Below the pieces are notes generated by a model. It worked only from the letters and a program-made list of their open reading frames with translations, was not told the DNA's origin and searched no databases. The translations under genes were made by a program, and so were the position numbers. This document shows, piece by piece, positions 7,337 through 15,336 of a DNA stretch of 15,336 bases (the first letter of the stretch is position 1; the number at the start of each line of letters is the position of its first letter). This DNA comes from Goniomonas avonlea (Eukaryota; Cryptophyceae; Goniomonadida; Goniomonadaceae): contig QUTJ01031701.1 in assembly GCA_003573635.1 (NCBI GenBank), positions 1 through 15,336 on the forward strand, written 5' to 3'.

Positions 7337-9901
7337 CTAATCAACTTCAACGAGAGTTTCTCCAGGCACGCCGTACTCGTCTCGGTGCGCCAGGTGCAGC
7401 TTGAGCACAGCATTGAAGTACGTCTGCCCAAGGGTGAGAGTGGACACAGCGCACCCCACTTGTCACGTGTGTGCAACCCATTCACGTCTGCCTGTCTGTC
7501 TCACTGTCTCTGTCTCTGTCTGTCCTGTCTCTGTGTGTCTCGTCGTCCAGGGGAGTAGTAGGGAGAGTGGGAGGAGGGAGAGGGAGAGGGAGAGGGAGGG
7601 GGAGAAGGCGAGGGCGAGGCCTTGCGTATCCGCGCCTGTCAGCCCTGAAAAGACCACCCAGTTCCACAAGTCGCTCCCCCATCTCGGTATGGCATGATGC
7701 ACGCTCCGCACTGTGTGCACTGTCTCCACCTACAAAAACACCGCACTCACCTCCGCGAGTCGCTCCACCATCTCGTTGGTGATGTCCTTCTCCGGCACCT
7801 TGGGCACGGGAATAGGCCGGCCGACGACAACTGTGATGTTCTCGCGTCGTGGAATTTGGAGACCCCACCACCCTATGACAGCAGGATTTGGCACTTTGAA
7901 GTATGTCATCCAGAAGTTCATGTAACCCTTCGACGAAGCAAAGTCGAAAATCTGTGGGCTGGGTCAGGGTGCTTCTTCATCCCCCCCCCCTCCCGCCTCC
8001 GTCGCTCCGTCTCTCTCTGTCCTTCTCTATTCACGTAACCCCTTGGAGTTGGGCGTTGGCAATCGGCTTGGCTCAACAATCCGGGATGGAGGTCGGCAGG
8101 CAGGAAGGCAGGTAGGCAGGTAGGCGGACGGCTGCCTGTCTGACTCTGACTATGACTGACTGGCTGGCAGGCTGGCTGGACTGACAAACAGACTGGGCGC
8201 AGAGAAGAAGAGGGGGGAGGGGGGGGATACCAGGCACCTGACTGGCAGCAGGATCCACTCACCCGAGTTTCTCCGAAAGAAATGACAGGGACGAGATCGG
8301 CACCATAACGGAGGGCCATCTTACAAAACCCTCGATGCCTGACCAACAGTGGTACCTGTATCGTGCTGGTTAAGGCGAGTGGATCTGCCCCTCACACACC
8401 GAGACCCATGAGAGAGAAATCGGACAGAGTGGATTTTCTCCCTGGGGCAGAAGAACAAAAAAAATCGGCATCCAGGAGAGCGAGCATTCAAACCTCCAGG
8501 ACAGCTGAGCAGCGACAGATTCATAAGGAATCTGTTATGTTGGCGCACCTTGTCACAGGCACTCCCATCGCCACAGTCACTACGTGCATCCACCATAATT
8601 TCAAGGACTCACCGCGGGATCAGAGGCGTCTGTGTAGAGCATCTCAGCCATGCCACCAGGGACGAGCACCTGCACAACATTTCAACATTGCACAAAATTC
8701 CACTTTGGCGTTGACGTAGTGGTCGTATGGAAACACTGTTGCTAACGCTGACGCTGACGCTGACGCTGGCTCTGGTGGTGCTATCCCTGGCTTCCAATTC
8801 TTGAGAGGGGAAACGGAGGAGAAAAGCGCACCACAGAGTGCCCTTGTTCCAGTGCACGGCTGAAGGCCACACGCGTCACCTCACGGCAGCCAACGAGAAG
8901 AAGGAGGTCTCGTACAATGGGCATGCGGAACAGTTGCGACGAGGTGAGAGAAACGATATCGCGAAGGTCGCACTGTGGTAGTTGTCACAAAAAAGGTTCC
9001 TCGCTTGAAAGTTGTTGCTGGCACCTGTTCGCGCCACTGCTTCGTGAGATGCATCCACAATGCCGTCAATGGGTATATCCCGTGTGGATGCACTCCGAAA
9101 ATAACCTGCCGCCTGTTATCAATGTGTGTGGTGAAAGCCACCTGGGTGCAGTGTCAGAACATTAAACTTTCACATAAATGCAGCCACGTGCCTTCCCGTG
9201 GAACCAGTAGCGCACGTCTTCCCAGATACCTATTCTTCGGCATAAGGAGCTTGAAAACATTCCGTTGGATTCCGCACGCATGCCCAAGGAAACCAGCAGA
9301 ACTGGAACAGGAGAGGGGTCAAAAACACAAAAAAAGGTCCCGAGTTTGCCTCACATAGCCACCAAAGGAAAATGAGACCGCAGTTCCACAAATTGAGATA
9401 AGGCCAGGCAAACCATCCGGCGCACGCGAGCCATATCCAGCAACAATGCGGAACCAGGACTGAAAACATCCAGAATAGATGCCAAAAAGCCGCGGTTGAC
9501 AAATCCGCGGACAAAAAAGGGATCAGAACCCACGCTGTCGTCCCAACAATATGCAGATTGAAGAGTGTTGCAACAATCACGAGGCTCTTGGCGTCGCAAA
9601 ACATCTCCCAAACAACATCTTTCGCCAACGGGCCACACAAAAAAAGAACCACTTGGCTGAAGATGCCGGTACAAATGAGTGCGGCACCAACACGGGCGAA
9701 ATCGTGCGATCTCGCCGCATGGAAGATCAACGAGCCCAATGACACAATGAAAATCAACAATGTGAAAGCCACGAGAGTGTAGCTCACAGCATCAAGCGTC
9801 TTCAAAGGAACAGACTCCTCCAACGTATTGCGCCGTGGTCGCGCCTCTGAACCTGCTCGTTTTGAACTCTTCTTTTTCTTGTGCTTGTCCTTCATTGGCA
9901 T
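7337..9901 (-). CDS. DGAT2: Diacylglycerol/monoacylglycerol acyltransferase, DGAT2 family
   Basis: ER-membrane acyltransferase that moves a fatty acyl group from acyl-CoA to diacylglycerol (or a related acceptor) to make storage lipid. Exons: 9901-9355, 9301-9174, 9141-9025, 8972-8832, 8669-8613, 8355-8263, 7951-7751, 7423-7337 (stop TAG). Spliced length is 1371 nt, 456 residues. All seven introns are GT-AG (53, 32, 52, 162, 257, 311, 327 nt) and all but the first are phase 0. Motifs: VIFGVHPHGIYPLTAL with catalytic HPHG at 243-246; SSQLFRMPIVRDL; VVLVPGGMAEML; LVRHRGFCKMALRYGADLVP; SFGETR; GWWGLQIPRRENITVVVGRP; C-terminal HRDEYGVPGETLVEVD. The N-terminus starts with a Lys-rich patch (KDKHKKKKSSKR) and has several hydrophobic segments between residues 41 and about 190, about 80 residues longer than mouse DGAT2. 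Substrate preference (DGAT, MGAT or wax synthase) cannot be read from sequence. Confidence 0.94.
7484..7620. repeat. CTGTCT-rich and GGGAGA-rich tracts, DGAT2 last intron
   Basis: The 327-nt last intron of DGAT2 holds a TCTGTC/CTGTCT-rich stretch (7484-7540) followed by a purine tract of GGGAGA units (7560-7619). Adjacent pyrimidine and purine mirror tracts can form triplex (H-DNA) structures. No coding potential was recognised. Confidence 0.8.
8091..8186. repeat. GGCAGGTA- and GGCTGGCA-type repeats, DGAT2 intron 6
   Basis: Short imprecise units (GGCAGGAA, GGCAGGTA, then TGACTGACTGG and GGCTGGCAGGCTGG) fill part of the 311-nt intron at 7952-8262. A C10 run at 7981-7990 lies nearer its 3' splice site. 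Confidence 0.75.
8746..8768. repeat. GCTGAC hexamer repeat, DGAT2 intron 4
   Basis: About four consecutive 6-bp units (ACGCTG) sit inside the 162-nt intron between DGAT2 exons 8972-8832 and 8669-8613. Confidence 0.85.
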
Positions 9902-10069
9902 GGCGGCGAAGCGCTACTGGCACTTGTAGGTAGCTAGCTACTACTAGTAACAGTAGGATGTCAGTGGTTATATAGCTAGCGTTGCAGCTAGCGAGCTGAC
10001 TGGCGGGAGTTCCATCGAAAAAGGCCCAAAGCGAAGAAGACAGCGACAGTGTCTCTAGCTAGCAACTCC
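9902..10069. promoter_or_regulatory. Divergent DGAT2 / APE2 promoter, 168 bp
   Basis: Only 168 bp separate the start codons of DGAT2 (minus, 9901) and APE2 (plus, 10070), so both promoters and both 5' UTRs must share it. The heptamer AGCTAGC occurs four times (9932, 9974, 9986, 10057). It is nearly palindromic and so readable from both sides. A TATATAG stretch lies at 9970-9975 and a GGCGGGA E2F-like core at 10002-10008. Shared control is inferred from geometry. The factor binding AGCTAGC is unknown. Confidence 0.7.
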
Positions 10070-13000
10070 ATGCTAATATTGTCATGGAATGTGGCGAGCT
10101 GGCCACGAGCGCTCGCTTTCATTGTCTCTTGGCATGGAAGGTATTGTTGGTGGGTCGTGAAACCAAATGACGCTTGTCGTTTGCAGTCTCCAGACGTTTT
10201 TAGCCAAGCACAATGTCGACATCCTCTGCCTTCAAGAGGTCAAGGCGCAAGAAGAGAAGCTTGTTAGCAGCTCCGATACTCTCGGAGCGCGTGTTCCGGG
10301 TTTTGACAGGTTTGGACCGGGATGGCTTGTGACGACGCTGAATCTGCTCACAGTTTCTGGTGTCCGTGCCGCCTCCCGTCACGAAGCAAGGGTTTGAACG
10401 GTGTTGCGACCTTCTCGAAGACAGGTCTCACTATTCAAGCCGATCGTGAACCGCTCGGGGTTCCTGAGCTGGATGTGGAAGGTCGCTGCCTCATGACAGA
10501 TCATGGTAGTTTTGTGTTGTTCAACGTGTAAGTTGTTTCACCCTCTGGCGGAATGTAACATGTCACTCCCAGATATGTTCCAAATGATGGTGATGGTTCT
10601 GTTCGGCTCCCTTTCAAAATGAAATTTTTGAACGCTCTGCGAGCGAAGATGCAAAGCGTGCGTGCTTCGGGCAGGTACGCAATTTTTTTGAGAGCCAATT
10701 CCCATCTTGGTCACTCGACTCAGAGCTGTCATCTTGGTGGGCGACCTCAACTGCGCTCGGCGGGGTCAAGATGTGCATCTCAAAGCACGGACCATCCATG
10801 TGCCAGATTTTCTCCAAATGGCCTTCGACGAACAGCCAGAAGCCGCCAGAGAAATACTCCGCGACATGCAACGCCAGGTCAGACTTGTGCTGCCAAACAC
10901 TGCATCAGTTATTAGATCCAACTCTGTTGCCAGGTGCGAGGTCTGTGGCAGGAGGTGCAGCTGAAATTAGCTGAGCGGGAGGTGACACCACAGCGTGTAA
11001 AGTCCCAGGCCCAGGGAACGGTGGACAAATGGCGCGTGCAGATCCAGGTGTCAGACCCACCTTGCCAGAATTATTTTCTGACCCCGTTAGGGAGTCGAGG
11101 GTCGTGTGACACTGGGGACTCCGTTTGAGTCAGAAGCTGGCGCCTTCCGCGCGTATAGCCTCGAGGTACGACGATGTCACGCCGCCCAACACACCCACAA
11201 ACCGCCGCACTGCTTATATCACATTGCCCACACCCGCCTGCTCACACTGTCTTACCCACGCGGCTGCCCCCACGCATCGATCAAGAATTGTCCTAACCCG
11301 CCTCTCTTTACAGGGGCATACAGTCACGGATCCAGAAACTGGCAACGTCTATGTTGCTCGTGCTCCTGGAGCTATTTCTGTTGGCAAGTTGGCTGAGGTG
11401 ATGAGGGCACTGGGGGTGGCGTGGACTGACAAAGGGGTCGAGGTAATGAGTCAGCACCGATTCAGATTGCTGTTGGCTTTCGCTTGTTGCTCATGCTTTT
11501 CACTGATGCTTATCGATGCTCACACTCTTGTTTCACGGGGAAGCTCGGACGCAGACAGGCGCCAGACAACAGGCCTGAACACAAAAGAGGAGAGAGAGCA
11601 GACAGGGACAAGGAGAGACTGGGACGCCATCTCACGCAGGGACGGGGGTGCACACAGAGAGGAGAGAGCGAGGGGGGGGGGGGGGGGTGCAGCGTCGTCT
11701 GACCGCATGCAGGTGCTTGGAAGCGTGGCCGCACCTACCTCCAGCGATCCGTGTGTCACTTGGCTCGAGGCTGTGATCAACGAAGACGGTGTGTGCCGCT
11801 TGTGTTGTCTGTGGATGTGTGTGTGCCCAGCGGGTGCTTGCGTTGGAGCATGCCTTCTCAGGACACCTCTTCGTCCACTGAGGGAAGTTGTCGACCAGTG
11901 GCACCAGGAGCATATTCCTCAGTTTGATTTGACATATCGTTGACATCTCCTGGCAGGCATGTGCGACCCCTTCCTGGAGTTTTACCCGAACGCCCAAGCC
12001 CGCTTTACGTGCTGGTATGTATTCGACTCGCGACACACACGTTCAGGCGCGCTGGGAACATATCTATTTGCGATAATTTACTCACCCTATTTGCTTGTTT
12101 ACTCACCCTATTTGCTTGGTCAATATCGTAATTAAGCTGCGACATCGCTAACATGGGAGCTGGGTGAGACAGTCTGAGCGCAGAGTGCACCATGTACGGA
12201 CTTCAAGGTGCATGTCATGACTTGAAGGTGAAACACAGATCCGCAACACCAACTGCTTCGCCGCTTCCTTGAGTTGACTCCAACAGGGACCAATACAAGA
12301 ACCGACGCTACTTCAACGAGGGTGCCAGGATCGACTACACCTTGGTCGACCGGTCATTTTTTGAAGCGAATGCTGTCCTTGGACAGGTCTCACTGATGGG
12401 AGCGTCTGAGGTACGGTGATTATTTGCTCTCAGTTGCACTTACACGAGCTTGTGGGTACACGATTTTGGTTATGCGCAGTTGCACCTGCGGGGAGGACCT
12501 GAGGTCAGTCTGGGCGGAGGTGCGAAGTGAGGTGCAAAGTGGCCTCGGATATTCGATTGAGCTTCGTTGGCATATTTGACGAGTCCCGAGAGATTGCCCT
12601 GTCCCTCCCTCGGTCCGACCTCTCTCCACACTCAGACACCTGCACTGTTTTCCTGTTGATCAAGCTGTTCTCCTGAGAATTCAGCCAATACACAGGTCTA
12701 CCCATCCGATTCAAAAGAGGCTGCTCTGCGTGCTTGTACCGCCAATGGTCGTTGGAAGGCTGCTCCATTCGACGGTTCGGGGATGATGGATGGTGCCCCC
12801 CCCTCCCACAGTAATTTAAAGGATGAGTGTTGAGATAACGTTTTTTGGACTTGTTAAAGGCATCAGCAGCAGTCTATCCGCGATGATGTTTGGGATACTG
12901 TATGGTAATGCGGCCAACGTGGTTGCTGTGGAGCTCTCGGGCCTTCCAAGCTGTGGTGATGCGGCTTGTCGTGCCGCACCATTGTGCATGGTGCCCAGTC

Positions 13001-14181
13001 CTGTGTGACGCTGTGTGTCCTGCACTGTCTTGCACTGTCCTGCCGGGCTCAAAAAGAGTGACACCGCAGCAGGGACGCAGGCAGACTACGACTCGCAGTT
13101 CCAGCCTCCTCACACCGGGATTGTGTACACGCCGCCGCAGTACAGCGATCACGTCGGGGTGTCGTTGCTTCTCAAGCCCCAGCCCAAGCCAAGGCTGTGT
13201 ACCACGGACGCTCGCACGCGTCGGTTCGTCGTTGTTCAGCAGGCTGTGCTCGTCGGTTGACATGATGTTCCTCGTGTCGCCCCCTTGTCACACCCAACAG
13301 TTCCTCTTGTTTCCTTCCTCCCTGTTTGTGGCGCTCACGAACTCATCCCCTCACAACACAGAGCACAGCCTCATATGCAACAACGGCGCTTGGATGCGTT
13401 TTTTCGCGCTCCGTCAGCCCCCTCACAAGTGCCAACCACCCCGGTGCCTTGCGCTGCGTCAGCCCCAGATACAACAGGTGCGTTTTGGTCACAGAGGGAG
13501 ATGTGTGACAGTACCGGGTGCAGTGTCGGGTGCGTGTGCGAAAGCCTCGCAGACTGCTTGCAAAGGAGCGAACGCGTGGAAGAGTACGAAAGAGTCTGTG
13601 AGTGCTGGTGAGTCTGCGAGTCGGCAATTGGGTGCGGAAATATGTGTTTCTCAATGACAAATTCTCATAAGCTCCCCGCGCCAGGTACCGACGAAAATTC
13701 ATCATCACCGGCACTTGCACCTGTATCAGAAACCCCAGTTTGTACCGGTGCGAAAGTGTTGCGCACGCTCGCAGATATTCCGAACGTGTTTACGCTTTTG
13801 CACCAACGCCAAAACCTGACCCGACCCGTGCCACCCACTCTCACCCTTTCTCGCCAGCCCACACCAGCCCACACTGGCACACACGCTCACAACAACACCA
13901 ACCGACCCCAGGCACCTGCACACAAACGCACACCAACACCGGCATCAGGCACCCATCGCCAGCCGCCAGCACCCGCGCCAGCTGCGCCCCCACCCCCACG
14001 CCCTGGTACCATCGGGTCGTTTTTTGCCCGCAGTACGAGCGGGAGCACGCCAGGTGGCAGCAGTGTCCCCGGCAGCAGTGTCCCCGGCCCCGGCGCGTCC
14101 CCAGCCGCTGCCACATCTTCCATCAAGAGGAAACCTGTCGCGGCGAAACCGGCTGCAAGAAAGCGTGTTCGGGGTCGGTGA
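10070..14181 (+). CDS. APEX2: AP endonuclease 2 (APE2/APN2), PCNA-binding
   Basis: Nuclear Mg-dependent nuclease of base-excision repair and the ATR damage response. Exons: 10070-10140, 10187-10309, 10354-10527, 10573-10674, 10724-10877, 10934-11047, 11091-11165, 11314-11442, 11713-11788, 11957-12014, 12287-12410, 12480-12503, 12696-12792, 13070-13223, 13362-13477, 13512-13607, 13685-14181. Spliced length is 2184 nt, 727 residues, all GT-AG and in phase. Catalytic EEP residues are all present: N7 in ILSWNV, E41 in LQEVK, Y124 in NVYVPND, D164/N166 in GDLN, D375 in ARIDYTLVD, and D467/H468 in YSDHVGVSLLL. The APE2-specific FTCWDQYKNRRY is also present. A PIP box QRRLDAFF (499-506) should bind PCNA; a second, imperfect one (TIGSFF) ends near 676. 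The last residues (KRKPVAAKPAARKRVRGR) look like a nuclear localisation signal. The usual C-terminal GRF zinc finger is absent. An extra segment lies at about 209-314. The donors of introns 2 and 14 (GTTTGG, GTTCGT) are weak. Confidence 0.95.
10934..11442 (+). other. APEX2: Lineage-specific insertion in the APE2 catalytic domain (exons 6-8)
   Basis: Exons 10934-11047, 11091-11165 and 11314-11442 encode residues 209-314, between GDLN and the conserved stretch ending FTCW. In familiar APE2 proteins that interval is much shorter. The segment begins helical and charged (VRGLWQEVQLKLAEREVTPQ), then reads like a small globular piece (DPETGNVYVARAPGAISVGK, then LAEVMRALGVAWTDKGVE). All three exons are phase 0 on both sides (114, 75 and 129 nt), so the whole insert could be added or skipped without shifting frame. 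No known domain was recognised. Confidence 0.7.
11672..11687. repeat. G16 homopolymer, APE2 intron 8
   Basis: Sixteen consecutive G lie 25 nt upstream of the acceptor (11710-11712) of the 270-nt intron, where a polypyrimidine tract would normally stand. The preceding 100 nt are purine-rich (GAGAGA-type). Confidence 0.95.
12077..12118. repeat. 21-bp perfect tandem duplication, APE2 intron 10
   Basis: A 21-bp unit starting TTTACTCACCCTATTTGC occurs twice head to tail (12077-12097 and 12098-12118) inside the 272-nt intron 12015-12286. Confidence 0.93.
13067..13072 (+). other. APEX2: NAGNAG tandem splice acceptor, APE2 exon 14
   Basis: The intron 13 acceptor reads CAGCAG. Splicing after either AG keeps the downstream frame (ADYDSQFQPPHTG) and adds or drops one residue. 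Upstream phase 1 demands one of these two sites; the next CAG at 13078-13080 would break the frame. Confidence 0.7.
13512..13607 (+). other. APEX2: Possible in-frame cassette exon of APE2 (exon 16)
   Basis: This 96-nt exon (32 codons, phase 1 on both sides) lies between a 34-nt intron (13478-13511) and a 77-nt intron (13608-13684). It encodes a Ser/Ala/Lys-rich stretch ending WKSTKESVSAG, just after the PIP box. A single 207-nt intron (13478-13684) that skips it also keeps the frame, so it could be constitutive, alternative or purely intronic. Confidence 0.5.
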
Positions 14182-15084
14182 TCCCTTGTCCATCCAGTAC
14201 GTGAGTTGCAAAACGTGGCGGAGCCTCACTTGTTTTCCCTGGTGGTCATATGAGAGCCAGTCCTAACAAGCTCGGGGCTGTGCCTCATGTCGCTTGGTGT
14301 CGTTTCGGAGTGCTGTCTCCTTGCTCCGCTGAGCGCCTCGTATTCTCCCCTCACCTCTGCTCTCTCCCGTTCTCCTCTTCTCCCCTCACCTCTGCTCTCT
14401 CCCGTTCTCCTCTTCTTCTCCCCTCACCTCTGCTCTCTCCCGCTCTCCACTTCTCTCTCCTCGCTTCTCTTTCACACACACACATACTCTCTTTTTCCCA
14501 CTCTCTCCTCTCCTGCGGGTACTCCATTGGGCCTCGTTCTCGTTTGCTTGCTGAGACTGTACCGGCCCTGGTGACATTTCGGTCTGACCGCATCTCACAA
14601 CACTGTGACACTGTGACACTGTGGTCCCTGCTGGGGACTTGTTGATGGGTAAAAAAACATCCCAGAGACGAATCAGGACTTGCAGCGTAGATTCCAGAGT
14701 GCGAGACTTTGTTTTTATGTATTATCTCTGAAAGCTCCATAAAAGAATTCTCTTGTCGTAAAGCCCCCTCATCTATGACCATCGCGTACGCGTTGCGGAC
14801 GCGTACACAGACCACCGCGACTGACACCAAAGGCACAGACCTGGACACACGCCAGAATGGCACGCAGTCTCGCGACCTCACACACCACTGGCTTTCGTCT
14901 GTTGTTGGGGCCGAAATGTCCAAGCTCGGAGACCTCGAAAATAATTAGACTCGAATCTCCCCAATCCATTCGGTAGGTTACAGTGATATCTTGGCTTTAA
15001 GAACAACATGTTCGCTTCCATTCACCTGGGCCATCAGAAATCGACGGTCAAGAAAAGGTTGTAAACCGGATCACAATGCTGCAA
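14182..15084. other. Intergenic region, convergent, no gene recognised
   Basis: Lies between the APE2 stop and the stop of the minus-strand ORF at 15085, so it should contain two 3' UTRs. It holds a pyrimidine-rich tandem repeat (14343-14450), a CACACA run near 14475 and a triple ACACTGTG. The 190-codon minus-strand open frame at 14351-14923 runs through the simple repeat, giving an Arg/Glu-rich low-complexity end, and shows no domain. Confidence 0.65.
14343..14450. repeat. 35-bp pyrimidine tandem repeat, three copies
   Basis: A 35-bp C/T-rich unit starting TTCTCCCCTCACCTCTGC repeats at 14343-14377, 14378-14412 and (after TTC) 14416-14450. The first two copies are identical and the third differs slightly. 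It begins 160 bp after the APE2 stop codon. Confidence 0.93.
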
Positions 15085-15285
15085 TCACTTTTTCTTTCCC
15101 TTGGGCTGCAGTTTGATGTTGACCGGCGCGACGCTCACACCCGGGACAATCTTTCGAGGGTTGTTTTTCGGGTACACGTCTGGAAGCGGGAGGTTGCCTG
15201 TCACTTTGGGAGGGGGGTCTGGCGGCAGGGTGCTGTGGGGGTGTGAATTAGTCTGTAGGGCAGCGCGAGACAGGGTGCCAACCAT
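15085..15285 (-). CDS. Hypothetical small protein or last exon of an off-window gene
   Basis: An open frame from ATG 15285 to TGA 15085 gives 66 residues. The sequence is Pro-rich (LPPDPPPKVTGNLPLPDVYP), then RKIVPGVSVAPVNIKLQP, and ends in a basic KGKKK tail. The composition looks protein-like and codon use is even, unlike the repeat-driven open frames nearby, but no family was recognised. An acceptor-like CCCCACAG precedes 15235, so the second half may be a terminal exon with the true start further upstream or off the right edge. Another ATG at 15307 is out of frame with it. Confidence 0.4.
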   Translation of the reverse strand: MVGTLSRAALQTNSHPHSTLPPDPPPKVTGNLPLPDVYPKNNPRKIVPGVSVAPVNIKLQPKGKKK

Positions 15286-15336
15286 GGACGCTGCGTGCGT
15301 TCGACATTGATAAAGCTAGATATCTGACGGCTTGGG

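Noticed and set aside
11862-11943. Protein-like PLREVVDQWHQEHIPQFDL between APE2 exons 9 and 10
   Set aside because: Including it breaks the frame: the phase 1 entry after the TTCTCAG acceptor meets a stop at once. Exons 9 and 10 join perfectly without it.
14351-14923. 190-codon minus-strand open frame downstream of APE2
   Set aside because: Its second half is translation of the 35-bp pyrimidine repeat (Arg/Glu low complexity) and the rest shows no motif.

Overview
This is a eukaryotic nuclear window. Three intron-rich protein genes can be rebuilt exon by exon with GT-AG introns and consistent reading phases. Nothing bacterial is present: no operons, no Shine-Dalgarno-led ORFs and no CRISPR. 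The species cannot be named from the sequence. A moderately GC-rich genome with many very short introns (down to about 32 nt), short intergenic gaps and repeat-filled longer introns suggests a unicellular protist.

Layout. Positions 446-5757 (minus strand) carry the 5' two thirds of an IRE1-type unfolded-protein-response sensor: signal peptide, beta-propeller-like lumenal domain, a transmembrane segment and an acidic/Ser-rich cytosolic linker. The kinase and RNase domains should lie beyond the left edge. Positions 5758-7336 are intergenic, with an (AG)17 microsatellite, GC-rich hairpins and a small Tc1/mariner-like MITE. Positions 7337-9901 (minus) hold a complete 8-exon DGAT2-family acyltransferase. 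A 168-bp divergent promoter separates it from a complete 17-exon AP endonuclease 2 (APE2/APN2) gene at 10070-14181 (plus), which ends in a PCNA-binding tail. Positions 14182-15084 are non-coding with a pyrimidine-rich tandem repeat. A short minus-strand ORF at 15085-15285 may be the 3' end of another gene.

How the genes relate. IRE1 and DGAT2 both act at the ER membrane (stress sensing and triacylglycerol synthesis), and APE2 is a nuclear DNA-repair nuclease. The arrangement looks like ordinary eukaryotic gene packing, not a pathway cluster. No mobile defence system or biosynthetic cluster is visible. The most unusual signal is architectural. In all three genes the first introns are very short (32-56 nt), while later introns are mostly 130-900 nt and carry nearly all the tandem repeats. 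Also notable are an extra segment of about 106 residues inside the APE2 catalytic domain, a tandem repeat that duplicates a splice donor in IRE1, and an extended multi-membrane-pass N-terminus on DGAT2.
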